Assembly: GCA_022424815.1 (NCBI GenBank) | Contig: JAKMGS010000010.1 | Coordinates: 1 to 24,662, forward strand | DNA length: 24,662 bases | Direction of reading: 5' to 3' | Origin: Schleiferiaceae bacterium | GTDB taxonomy: Bacteria > Bacteroidota > Bacteroidia > Flavobacteriales > Schleiferiaceae | In this document: one piece after another, positions 1 through 7,709 of the stretch | Layout: each line of letters opens with the position of its first letter | Numbering within the stretch: the stretch's first letter is position 1 | Notes under the pieces: model-generated | What the model was told of the DNA's origin: nothing | What the model saw: only the letters and a program-made list of their open reading frames with translations | Database searches by the model: none | Made by a program: the position numbers and the translations under genes

Positions 1-635
1 GGAATATGGATGCTATTAGGGTCCAATTCTCCTACTTCCACCAACTCTTCCACCTCAGCCACAGTAACCTTTCCAGCCATAGCCATCATAGGGTTGAAGT
101 TGCGTGCCGTGCCCTTGAAAATGAGGTTTCCAGCCTTATCGCCTTTCCATGCCTTCACGAAGGCAAAAGGCGCATCGAAGGCATGCTCTAAAATGTGAGG
201 CTTGCCATTGAACACGCGTACTTCCTTGCCCTCTGCCACCTCCGTACCGTAACCGGCCGGCGTGTAGAAGGCAGGAACACCCGCTCCGGCCGCGCGACAA
301 CGCTCTGCCAAGGTGCCTTGTGGGATGAGTTCCACCTCCAGCTCTCCGCTCAACATCTGGCGCTCAAATTCGTCGTTCTCACCGACGTAAGAGGCAATCA
401 TTTTTTTGATTTGTCGCGTGTGCAAGAGCAACCCAAGGCCGAAATCATCCACTCCGGCATTGTTGGAGATGCAGGTGATGCCCGTGGTGCCTTTTTCGCG
501 GATGGCAGTGATAGAATTCTCAGGAATTCCACACAAGCCAAATCCACCAAACATCACGGTCATATTATCTTCTAATCCTTCCAATGCCGCTGTGGCATCT
601 GAAACGACTTTCGAGATATAATTGGTCGTAGACAT
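1..635 (-). CDS. scoA: 3-oxoacid CoA-transferase subunit A (partial, 3' end outside window)
   Basis: Subunit A of a succinyl-CoA:3-ketoacid (acetoacetate) CoA-transferase, which moves CoA from succinyl-CoA to acetoacetate. About 211 residues are visible; the family is usually near 230-235, so only the last twenty or so are cut off by the window edge. The ATG at 635 gives MSTTNYISKVV, followed by the glycine-rich MFGGFGLCGIPE block at residues 28-39 and a well conserved body (GAGVPAFYTPAGYGT, ARNFNPMMAMAGK). The catalytic glutamate lies in subunit B, which should follow beyond position 1 (inference). It lies 64 bases behind fumarylacetoacetase, with a terminator between them, so it probably has its own transcript. 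The context fits: fumarylacetoacetase releases acetoacetate, the substrate of this enzyme. The family is certain; acetoacetate as substrate is likely. Confidence 0.9.
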   Translation of the reverse strand, partial: MSTTNYISKVVSDATAALEGLEDNMTVMFGGFGLCGIPENSITAIREKGTTGITCISNNAGVDDFGLGLLLHTRQIKKMIASYVGENDEFERQMLSGELEVELIPQGTLAERCRAAGAGVPAFYTPAGYGTEVAEGKEVRVFNGKPHILEHAFDAPFAFVKAWKGDKAGNLIFKGTARNFNPMMAMAGKVTVAEVEELVEVGELDPNSIHI

Positions 636-663
636 AGGTAATTATTCTGTGTATAAGGTAAGG

Positions 664-696
664 AAAAAGCCCCACAAGCTTGGCGAGCGGGGCTTT
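664..696 (-). terminator. Intrinsic terminator of the tyrosine-degradation operon
   Basis: An 8-bp inverted repeat, AAAGCCCC at 666-673 and GGGGCTTT at 689-696, encloses a 15-base loop. Read on the minus strand it ends in a run of five T (668-664). It starts a few bases after the fumarylacetoacetase stop codon and lies before the CoA-transferase start. On the plus strand the trailing T run is interrupted, so it should act mainly on minus-strand transcripts. Confidence 0.75.
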
Positions 697-699
697 GGT

Positions 700-1980
700 T
701 TAATCTTCTATAGCAGGAAGCAACGTCGTACTGACCGCGCCAAATCCGATGCGCACATTTCCGTTGGAACAGTGGCCGCGCATGGTGATGGTGTCCCCAT
801 CCTCAATGAACGTGCGCATTTCCCCTGAATCAAGGGTGATGGGCTCCTTGCCCGCCCAGCTCAGCTCCAACATCGAGCCGTAGCTGTCCTTGGTCGATCC
901 GGAAATGGTGCCCGAAGCCATCATATCGCCTGCATTGATATTACAACCATTGACGGTATGGTGGGCCAATTGCTGACGCTGGTTCCAATACATGTACTTA
1001 TAGTTCGAGCGGCTGATCACCGTCTCTGCTTTGCCCTCAGGAGCTAAGCCCACTTCAAGCGCGATATCATAGTTGTTTGCACCTTTGGTCTCCAAATACG
1101 GCAACACCGGTGGGTCCTGCTTAGGGCCTTCCACCTTGAAGGGCTCCAATGCATCCATGGTCACTACCCATGGGCTGATGCTCGATCCAAAGTTTTTGCC
1201 CAAAAACGGTCCTAGAGGTACATATTCCCACTTTTGGATATCTCGCGCACTCCAATCATTAAAGAGCACCATCCCAAAGATGTATTCATCGGCTTCCTCT
1301 GCTTTGATGCGGTGGCCCAATGGCTTGCCCTCACCGGTAATGAAGGCCATCTCGAGTTCGAAGTCCATACGAACTGAAGGTCCGAAAGTTGGGGCGTCGG
1401 CACCCGGCGCCATGCGCTGGCCTTTTGGGCGGTGCAGGTCCACTCCGCTGATCACAATAGAGGAGCTGCGACCGTGGTAGCCTACGGGAATGTGTTTCCA
1501 GTTCGGGAGCAAGGCGTTTTCCGGGTCACGGAACATCTTGCCTACATTGGTAGCATGCTCAATAGAGCTATAGAAATCTGTATAATCTTGAACGAAAACG
1601 GGCATGAGCATCTGCACGTGGTCCACGGGGAATAACGCTTGGTTTTGATGGTCCACACGTGACTTTAACTCGTCGTTGTTCTCATCAAAAATCTCCGCCA
1701 ATCTGTTGCGAACCTTGCGCCAAGTCGGGCGTCCCAATGCGATGAAATCATTGAGCGTATCCTGCAGGAACACATCGTCTGGTAAGTCGATGCCTTTGAA
1801 ATATCCCAATTGTTGAAGTGCACTCAGATCAATGGCCGTATCGCCAATACGTGTGCCAGTAGTGATGATATCATCTTCTGGAATAAACACGCCAAAGGGG
1901 AGGTTTTGAATAGGGAAATCACTGTCTATGGGGACAGGAATCCATGAAGTTCTTGTAGGATCGTTCGCTGCTAGGTTCAT
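700..1980 (-). CDS. fahA: Fumarylacetoacetase
   Basis: Last enzyme of tyrosine and phenylalanine breakdown: hydrolyses fumarylacetoacetate to fumarate and acetoacetate in the cytoplasm. It has 426 residues, close to the 420 of animal enzymes. The metal site and catalytic residues are visible and match mouse FAH with an offset of 9: D135 and H142 in DYTDFYSSIEHA, E208 and E210 in DFELEMAF, D242 in NDWSARDIQ, K262 in GPFLGKNFG, and the glutamate of MLELSW near 372. The N-terminal SH3-like domain (about 1-120) is present. The gene lies 21 bases behind 4-hydroxyphenylpyruvate dioxygenase and is the last gene before a strong terminator, so it closes the operon. Start ATG at 1980. No odd features. 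Confidence 0.96.
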   Translation of the reverse strand: MNLAANDPTRTSWIPVPIDSDFPIQNLPFGVFIPEDDIITTGTRIGDTAIDLSALQQLGYFKGIDLPDDVFLQDTLNDFIALGRPTWRKVRNRLAEIFDENNDELKSRVDHQNQALFPVDHVQMLMPVFVQDYTDFYSSIEHATNVGKMFRDPENALLPNWKHIPVGYHGRSSSIVISGVDLHRPKGQRMAPGADAPTFGPSVRMDFELEMAFITGEGKPLGHRIKAEEADEYIFGMVLFNDWSARDIQKWEYVPLGPFLGKNFGSSISPWVVTMDALEPFKVEGPKQDPPVLPYLETKGANNYDIALEVGLAPEGKAETVISRSNYKYMYWNQRQQLAHHTVNGCNINAGDMMASGTISGSTKDSYGSMLELSWAGKEPITLDSGEMRTFIEDGDTITMRGHCSNGNVRIGFGAVSTTLLPAIED

Positions 1981-2001
1981 CTATGTTGCTGTTGTGTAGG
2001 G

Positions 2002-3126
2002 TTAGAGGGTTCCTCTGTTTTCTTGTTCGCGCTCAATGGCTTCAAACAACGCTTTAAAGTTTCCTTTTCCAAAGCTTGTGGCTCCTTTGCGCTGAATGAT
2101 CTCAATGAACACGGTAGGACGGTCCATGAGAGGTTTGGTGAATAATTGGAGCAAATACCCTTCATCGTCACGGTCTACCAAAATCTTATACCGCTTGAGT
2201 ACTTCGATATCTTCGTCAATGGCACCCACGCGCTCCTGAAGATCGTCGTAGTAGCTGTCCGGTACATCAAGGAAATCCACCCCACGCTCACGCAGTTCGT
2301 GAATGGTGTAGATGATATTATCTGTTGCAAGGGCCAAGTGTTGCACCCCTGCGCCATTGTAAAAGTTGATGTACTCCTCAATCTGCGAGCGCTTCTTGCC
2401 TTCCGCCGGTTCGTTGATAGGGAATTTGATGCGGCCATTGCCATTGGACATCACTTTAGACATCAAGGCAGTGTATTCTGTAGAAATGTCCTTGTCGTCG
2501 AAGGAAATAATCTGAGAGAAGCCCATGACCTCTGCGTAGAACTTCACCCAAGTATTCATCTGGCCCCAGTCAACATTACCCACCATGTGATCAATGTATT
2601 TCAGTCCAACGGGCTTCGGCTGGTATTTTGGCGCACGCGCCACATAGCCCGGTAGGAAAGGCCCGTCGTAATCATTGCGCTCCACGAACATGTGTACGGT
2701 TTCGCCGTAGGTATAGATTCCGGAAGTGACCACCTTACCGTGTGCATCCTCATTCACTTTTGGTTCCTGATAGGGCTTCGCGCCTCTTTTGGTGGTCTCT
2801 TCGAAGGCTTTGGCAGCATCCGGGACCCAAAGGGCAACAAATTTCACTCCATCACCGTGTTCGTTGAGGTGGCGGTTGATATCGCTGTCCTTCACCATCG
2901 AAGAAGTGATGACCAAGCGGATTTTATCTTGTTGAAGTACGTAGGAGGTGCGGTCTTGTACGCCTGTTTCTAAACCGGCATAGGCTACCTCTTGGAACCC
3001 GAAGGCTGTCTTAAAGTAATAGGCACTCTGTTTTGCATTTCCGACGTAGATTTCTACGTGATCGGTGCCCCATAATTCAAGGAAATCCTGGGCATCTGCA
3101 AATTGTTTAGGTAGTGTGTTTGTCAT
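2002..3126 (-). CDS. hppD: 4-hydroxyphenylpyruvate dioxygenase
   Basis: Non-haem iron dioxygenase that converts 4-hydroxyphenylpyruvate to homogentisate, the second step of tyrosine breakdown. At 374 residues it has the usual length and the two-domain vicinal-oxygen-chelate fold: an N-terminal domain of about 18-160 (TDHVEIYVGNAK) and a catalytic C-terminal domain of about 175-360. The three iron ligands are seen as H180 (YIDHMVGNV), H263 (VQHLALATDN) and E342 (FIEIIQRKG), with the family C-terminus FGKGNFKALFEAIEREQ. It lies 8 bases behind homogentisate dioxygenase and 21 bases before fumarylacetoacetase, so the three are surely co-transcribed. Start ATG at 3126. The C-terminal block separates it from hydroxymandelate synthase only in part, but the operon settles the assignment. 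Confidence 0.96.
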   Translation of the reverse strand: MTNTLPKQFADAQDFLELWGTDHVEIYVGNAKQSAYYFKTAFGFQEVAYAGLETGVQDRTSYVLQQDKIRLVITSSMVKDSDINRHLNEHGDGVKFVALWVPDAAKAFEETTKRGAKPYQEPKVNEDAHGKVVTSGIYTYGETVHMFVERNDYDGPFLPGYVARAPKYQPKPVGLKYIDHMVGNVDWGQMNTWVKFYAEVMGFSQIISFDDKDISTEYTALMSKVMSNGNGRIKFPINEPAEGKKRSQIEEYINFYNGAGVQHLALATDNIIYTIHELRERGVDFLDVPDSYYDDLQERVGAIDEDIEVLKRYKILVDRDDEGYLLQLFTKPLMDRPTVFIEIIQRKGATSFGKGNFKALFEAIEREQENRGTL

Positions 3127-3134
3127 GATCGTGG

Positions 3135-4292
3135 TTATTTGATCCAGCTTTTGTGGTATTTACCATCGCTCAAAGCAATGGCCTGTTCTGTGACTTTTAG
3201 TGGTTTAAAGGTATCGACCATTACCGCATACTCTTCAGTTCCTTTTTTGCCGATGGAACCTTCGTAAGTACCGGGTGCTGGTCCGTGTGGAATGCCCGCA
3301 GGGTGCAGTGTAATGTGTCCGCGTTCAATATTGTTGCGGCTCATGAAATCACCGTCCACGTAGTACAATACCTCATCAGAATCGATGTTGCTGTGGTTGT
3401 ACGGTGCCGGGATGGCCTGTGGGTGGTAATCATACAAACGCGGGACGAACGAACATACTACGAAGGCATTGGTTTCGAATGTTTGGTGTACCGGAGGCGG
3501 TTGGTGTACACGTCCGGTAATGGGTTCGAAATCTTTGATGTTGAAGGCGTAGGGGTAGTTGAACCCGTCCCATCCGACGACATCAAAGGGGTGAGAGGCA
3601 TAGATGTAGTTGTGGATCATATCCTCCTTCTTCACCTTGATGGTGAAATCACCTAATTCGTTTTTCGCAGGCACGTGGGCCGGTGCACGGAAATCACGTT
3701 CGCAATAAGGGCTGTGCTCTAATAATTGGCCAAACCAATTTCTATAGCGCTTCGGCGTGTAAATAGGCGAGCCACTTTCCACGATAAATAATCTATTGGC
3801 TTCCGTATCAAAACGGAATTGCTGAATCATTCCGCGTGGGATGATCAAATAATCGCCAGGTCCAAAGACCAAAGCGCCCATTTGCGTGTACAGCGTTCCC
3901 GACCCTTCGTGGACGAATACCATCTCATCTTGCTGGGCATTCTTGTAGAAATAGTCCGACATGCTCTTTTTCGGTGCTGCCAATGAGATCGTCAAATCAC
4001 TATTGGTCAACACGGGCGTTCTCGACGAGAGGTAATCTTCTGTAGCCGGTACCTTAAAACCTTCGAGCAAATATGCTTTCATGTTTTTGTCCACCGCTAC
4101 TTTAGGAGCAACATCTACACTCTCCAATACTTCCTTAACCATGGTCGGCGGATGTTCGTGGTAGAGCAGTGTAGACATCCCGTCAAATCCTATAGTTCCA
4201 AAGAGTTCCTCGTGGTACAAACTCCCATCGGCCTTGCGAAATTGCGTGTGCCTTTTGTGGGGAATACTTCCAACTTGTTGATAGAATGGCAT
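3135..4292 (-). CDS. hmgA: Homogentisate 1,2-dioxygenase (short bacterial form)
   Basis: Ring-opening iron dioxygenase that turns homogentisate into maleylacetoacetate. It has 385 residues, shorter than the about 440 of animal and Pseudomonas enzymes. The cupin core is complete: PPPVHQTFE with H269 (second-sphere base region), PYNHSNIDSDEVLYY with iron ligand H300, and GIPHGPAPG with ligand H336. The carboxylate ligand is probably E307, seven residues after H300; in the human enzyme the gap is six (H335, E341), so D306 cannot be excluded. First gene of the operon, with a Bacteroidota -7 element just upstream. A divergent hydratase gene begins 61 bases away. Confidence 0.94.
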   Translation of the reverse strand: MPFYQQVGSIPHKRHTQFRKADGSLYHEELFGTIGFDGMSTLLYHEHPPTMVKEVLESVDVAPKVAVDKNMKAYLLEGFKVPATEDYLSSRTPVLTNSDLTISLAAPKKSMSDYFYKNAQQDEMVFVHEGSGTLYTQMGALVFGPGDYLIIPRGMIQQFRFDTEANRLFIVESGSPIYTPKRYRNWFGQLLEHSPYCERDFRAPAHVPAKNELGDFTIKVKKEDMIHNYIYASHPFDVVGWDGFNYPYAFNIKDFEPITGRVHQPPPVHQTFETNAFVVCSFVPRLYDYHPQAIPAPYNHSNIDSDEVLYYVDGDFMSRNNIERGHITLHPAGIPHGPAPGTYEGSIGKKGTEEYAVMVDTFKPLKVTEQAIALSDGKYHKSWIK

Positions 4293-4301
4293 ACTATTCT
4301 G

Positions 4302-4335
4302 TTTGTGGGTTCCCTACAAATATAGTGTAACTTCG
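4302..4335 (+). promoter_or_regulatory. Weak candidate promoter for the hydratase gene
   Basis: TTTG at 4302-4305 and TAACTTCG at 4328-4335 (one mismatch to TAnnTTTG) are separated by 22 bases, slightly longer than the usual 19-21. It lies 18 bases before the ATG at 4354 and overlaps the divergent hmgA promoter, so the two directions could compete. Confidence 0.3.
4317..4324 (-). promoter_or_regulatory. Promoter -7 element for hmgA-hppD-fahA
   Basis: On the minus strand the bases read TATATTTG, a perfect match to the Bacteroidota -7 consensus TAnnTTTG. It lies 24 bases before the hmgA ATG, leaving a leader of roughly 18 bases. No clear TTG -33 box is seen at the expected distance. Confidence 0.55.
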
Positions 4336-4353
4336 AGGTGTAAATTCTGAGAT

Positions 4354-5130
4354 ATGTCATCTGTTTTCGACCATGCCAAGGCCCTATATGATTCCCTAAA
4401 ATCTGGCCAAACCATTGCCCCTTTACGCGACCAAATCAACAACGACATTCCTACGGCGTATGCCATTCAGCAGGAGCTTGTAGCATTGCGGATGAAGGAC
4501 GGTGAGCGAATCGTGGGGAAGAAGATTGGTCTTACCAGCCCGGCGGTTCAACAACAGCTTGGCGTAGACCAGCCGGATTACGGCATCTTGTTCCATACCA
4601 TGGACCGCAGCGCCACGGGCACGATCAGCATGAATGAGTTGATGCAGCCCAAGGTCGAAGGAGAATTGGCTTTCGTGCTTGGGGCAGACCTTCCCAATGC
4701 AGATCTTACCCTAGAAGAATTAAAAGCCGCAATTTCAGAAGTGCGAGCCTCCATTGAAGTGGTGGGCTCCCGCATCGAAGGCTGGAACATTCGCATCTCG
4801 GATACCATCGCCGACAACGCCTCCGGCTCGCACTACATCCTCGGAGAAGAAGGAAAACCTTTAACTGAGGTAGAAACTGCTGAGGTGCGTATGGCCTTGA
4901 AGAAAAACGGCGTGGTAGCCAGCGAAGGCTCAGGCTCGGCGTGCATGGGAGACCCCTTAAATGCTGCGTTGTGGTTGGCGAAGACCATGGCGGCAGGAGG
5001 AAGGCCCTTGATGAAAGGAGAGGTATTGCTATCTGGCGCCTTGGGACCCATGGTTCCGGTCGAAAATGGCGATTCCTTTACGCTTGAAGTGGAGGGGTTT
5101 GCGCCGGTTGAGGTGCGCTTTACCGCCTAA
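4354..5130 (+). CDS. 2-keto-4-pentenoate hydratase family protein (MhpD-like)
   Basis: Member of the fumarylacetoacetase-like superfamily that includes 2-oxopent-4-enoate hydratase, 2-oxohept-3-enedioate hydratase and 4-oxalocrotonate decarboxylase; it has 258 residues, a normal length. Visible family marks are VGKKIGLTSPAVQQQLG at about 54-70, PDYGILF, the metal-binding pair E102 and E104 in KVEGELAF, E135 in SIEVV, and RISDTIADNASGS. All the expected metal ligands are present, so it should be active. No ring-cleavage dioxygenase other than homogentisate dioxygenase is nearby, so the substrate cannot be read from the sequence. Divergent placement next to hmgA hints at a role in aromatic breakdown (inference). 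No Shine-Dalgarno sequence precedes the ATG, as is usual in this phylum. Confidence 0.85.
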   Translation: MSSVFDHAKALYDSLKSGQTIAPLRDQINNDIPTAYAIQQELVALRMKDGERIVGKKIGLTSPAVQQQLGVDQPDYGILFHTMDRSATGTISMNELMQPKVEGELAFVLGADLPNADLTLEELKAAISEVRASIEVVGSRIEGWNIRISDTIADNASGSHYILGEEGKPLTEVETAEVRMALKKNGVVASEGSGSACMGDPLNAALWLAKTMAAGGRPLMKGEVLLSGALGPMVPVENGDSFTLEVEGFAPVEVRFTA

Positions 5131-5192
5131 TTGGTTCTAATTGACTAATATTGAATCAGATTTATAGCCACATCAACTTCAAAATTAAGGAG

Positions 5193-5222
5193 TTGCATAA
5201 TTGAAAGTTGGCCATACATTTG
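5193..5222 (+). promoter_or_regulatory. Consensus Bacteroidota promoter of the polyamine operon
   Basis: TTG at 5193-5195, a spacer of exactly 19 bases, then TACATTTG at 5215-5222. Both boxes and the spacing match the Bacteroidota sigma factor consensus. Transcription should begin near 5228-5230, about ten bases before the ATG at 5240. This rules out the in-frame TTG at 5201 as the start codon. Confidence 0.8.
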
Positions 5223-5239
5223 CGCACCTTTTTACGGAA

Positions 5240-6643
5240 ATGAAAAATAAATATCTGGACCTCGTTGAACAGACCTTTGATTGGCCTACCGAGGAGTTTG
5301 AACTGAACAATGCCGGGACACTGGAGTGGAACGGACTGGATCTGATGCCTATCGTCAAAGAATACGGCACGCCTTTGCGCATGACCTATTTGCCAAAGAT
5401 TGACGAGAACATCCAACGCGCTCGACGCATGTTCCACGTGGCGATGGCCAAGGTGGATTACGACGCGGAATACCACTACTGTTACTGTACAAAAAGCAAT
5501 CACTTCAGCTTTGTCATGGAGCGCGTGTTGGAGAACGAAGTCCACATGGAAACGTCCAGCGCGTTTGATATCAATATCGTCCGTAAGATGAAGGCGAAGG
5601 GGTTGTTGGGAGAGGACCAATTCGTTGTGTGCAACGGTTACAAAACCCCCGCATACCTCGACAATATCGCCGGCTTGATCAATGACGGTCACCGCAATAC
5701 CATCAACGTGATTGACCACGTGGAGGAATTGGAAGAATTGACCTCACGTCTCGAACACAAGGCGAAGGTGGGGATCCGTATCGCTTCGGAGGAAGAGCCA
5801 AAATTTGAGTTCTACACCTCTCGATTGGGCATCGGATACCGCGACATCGTAGATTTTCACAAGAATAAAATTGCCGATAACGATTTGGCCGAGTTGAAGA
5901 TGTTGCACTTCTTCATCAACACGGGCATTAAGGATACGGCCTACTACTGGAACGAATTGCGCAAATGTGTGATGGTCTACATCGACCTTAAGCGCATTTG
6001 CCCGACGTTGGATAGCTTGAATATTGGCGGCGGGTTCCCTATCAAAACAAGCCTGGGCATGGACTTCGATTATGAGTACATGGCGGAAGAAATCATTGCC
6101 CAAGTAAAAACCATGTGTGACCACGCCAACGTTCCTGAGCCGAATATTTTCAGCGAGTTTGGAAGTTACACGGTGGGGGAATCTGGGGCCAATTTCTACA
6201 GCATCCTCGGCGCCAAACAACAAAACGACCGCGAGCTTTGGTACATGATCGACAGCTCGTTCATGACGACCTTGCCGGACAGCTGGGCCATCAATAAGCG
6301 CTTTATCATGTTCCCTTTGAGTAAATGGGACAAGCCTTATGAGCGTGTATTGTTGGGTGGTTTGACGTGTGATTCCGACGATTACTATAACTCCGAGCAG
6401 CACGTGAACGCCATCTTCCTACCGCGATTGCGCAAGATGGATCCCGAGCCATTGATCATAGGCTTCTTCAATACGGGCGCGTATCAGGAAAGTTTGTCGG
6501 GCTACGGTGGAACCAAACACTGTCTATTGCCTGCACCTAAACACGTGGTGGTAAACATCGAAGATGATGGCACCGTTTCGACAAGATTATTCGCCGACCA
6601 ACAATCGGCCGACCAAATGCTAAATACCTTGGGTTATGAATAA
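5240..6643 (+). CDS. speA: PLP-dependent decarboxylase, arginine decarboxylase type
   Basis: Fold-III (alanine-racemase-like) amino acid decarboxylase, 467 residues from the ATG at 5240. Bacteroidota homologues are called biosynthetic arginine decarboxylase (arginine to agmatine), although E. coli SpeA is much longer, near 658. Numbered from that ATG, the PLP lysine is K85 in HYCYCTKSNH, the phosphate loop is GGGF at 263-266, the active-site cysteine is C377 in GLTCDSDD (compare GPTCDGLD of ornithine decarboxylase), and GAY is at 413-415. The N-terminus MKNKYLDLVEQTF is typical of the family. An in-frame TTG at 5201 lies inside the promoter and is rejected. The gene overlaps the next by 8 bases, so the pair is translationally coupled. 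Arginine as substrate is inferred from family naming; ornithine, diaminopimelate or carboxynorspermidine cannot be excluded from sequence alone. Confidence 0.82.
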   Translation: MKNKYLDLVEQTFDWPTEEFELNNAGTLEWNGLDLMPIVKEYGTPLRMTYLPKIDENIQRARRMFHVAMAKVDYDAEYHYCYCTKSNHFSFVMERVLENEVHMETSSAFDINIVRKMKAKGLLGEDQFVVCNGYKTPAYLDNIAGLINDGHRNTINVIDHVEELEELTSRLEHKAKVGIRIASEEEPKFEFYTSRLGIGYRDIVDFHKNKIADNDLAELKMLHFFINTGIKDTAYYWNELRKCVMVYIDLKRICPTLDSLNIGGGFPIKTSLGMDFDYEYMAEEIIAQVKTMCDHANVPEPNIFSEFGSYTVGESGANFYSILGAKQQNDRELWYMIDSSFMTTLPDSWAINKRFIMFPLSKWDKPYERVLLGGLTCDSDDYYNSEQHVNAIFLPRLRKMDPEPLIIGFFNTGAYQESLSGYGGTKHCLLPAPKHVVVNIEDDGTVSTRLFADQQSADQMLNTLGYE

Positions 6644-7610
6644 AGGACCTATTTCGCAGTTTATGGCACACCACTACCGTCACTTCAACGCGGCGGCAAT
6701 GGTAGATGCAGCAAAAGGATACGAAGCACACCTCGACGCCGGTGGCAAGATGATGGTGACCCTAGCGGGGGCGATGTCGACGGCAGAATTGGGCATTTCT
6801 CTAGCGGAAATGATCCGCGAAGGAAAGGTGGACATCATCTCTTGTACTGGAGCAAACCTCGAAGAAGATCTGATGAACCTCGTAGCGCATACGCATTACG
6901 AGCGCGTTCCTGAATACCGTGATCTTACCGCGCAGCAGGAAAGAGAATTGTTGGACCGCGGTCTTAACCGTGTGACCGACACTTGTATTCCTGAAGAGGA
7001 AGCGTTCCGTCGCCTGCAGGGGCATATCGAGGCCATCTGGAAAGAGGCTGAGGCCAAGGGCGAGCGTTACTTCCCGCACGAATACATGTACAAGATGCTC
7101 CTATCGGGCGTCTTGGAACAATATTATGAGATTCCACCGGAGCACAGCTGGATGTTGGCGGCGGCAGAGCGCAATCTGCCTATCGTCGTACCGGGCTGGG
7201 AGGATTCCACCATGGGCAACATTTTTGCTTCGTACTGCATCAAGGGTGAGCTTCAAGCCACCACAGTGAAGAGCGGTATTGAGTACATGCAGTGGTTGGC
7301 TGGATGGTACACGGAAGAGAGCAAAACAGCTTCTATTGGGTTCTTCCAAATCGGGGGTGGTATTGCTGGGGACTTCCCTATTTGTGTGGTACCTATGCTC
7401 TACCAAGATTTAGAACTTGAGGATACTCCATTCTGGGGGTACTTCTGCCAAATATCGGATTCGACCACCTCGTATGGATCGTATTCAGGTGCCGTTCCAA
7501 ACGAAAAAATCACTTGGGGAAAGCTCGATGCTGATACTCCAAAATTTATTGTGGAAAGTGATGCAACCATTGTTGCGCCTTTGATTTTTTCTTGGATATT
7601 AGGCAAATAA
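6636..7610 (+). CDS. Deoxyhypusine-synthase-family protein, probably polyamine aminobutyltransferase
   Basis: This 324-residue protein belongs to the deoxyhypusine synthase family, NAD-dependent enzymes that cleave spermidine and pass on the aminobutyl group through a lysine imine. Visible marks are the nucleotide-binding CTGANLEEDLMN at about 70-81, PGWEDSTMGN at 186-195, GGGIAGDF at 240-247, and the region SYSGAVPNEKITWGK with K296, matching the catalytic lysine of human deoxyhypusine synthase (K329, also in WGK). Bacteria have no eIF5A, so the acceptor is more likely a small polyamine such as putrescine or agmatine, giving homospermidine or spermidine-like products (inference). Its coupling to the decarboxylase supports a polyamine role. 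It begins 8 bases before the decarboxylase gene ends. Confidence 0.85.
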   Translation: MNKGPISQFMAHHYRHFNAAAMVDAAKGYEAHLDAGGKMMVTLAGAMSTAELGISLAEMIREGKVDIISCTGANLEEDLMNLVAHTHYERVPEYRDLTAQQERELLDRGLNRVTDTCIPEEEAFRRLQGHIEAIWKEAEAKGERYFPHEYMYKMLLSGVLEQYYEIPPEHSWMLAAAERNLPIVVPGWEDSTMGNIFASYCIKGELQATTVKSGIEYMQWLAGWYTEESKTASIGFFQIGGGIAGDFPICVVPMLYQDLELEDTPFWGYFCQISDSTTSYGSYSGAVPNEKITWGKLDADTPKFIVESDATIVAPLIFSWILGK

Positions 7611-7709
7611 TTAGCCGCGTGCGGCCCTGCCTATCGGGTCGTGATATTAGCTTAATAATGTGTGTTTTAGCCGAAGTACATTACTAGTGATATCAAACAT
7701 TTACAGCAA

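Noticed and set aside
5744..6403. Long open frame antisense to the decarboxylase gene
   Set aside because: Its translation has no family-like blocks and it is a by-product of codon bias in the well supported plus-strand gene. The same applies to the frame at 5162-5719.
7614..7625. GCCGC-GT-GCGGC inverted repeat after the deoxyhypusine-synthase-like gene
   Set aside because: The loop is too short unless one pair opens, and no T run follows on either strand, so it is not supported as a terminator.
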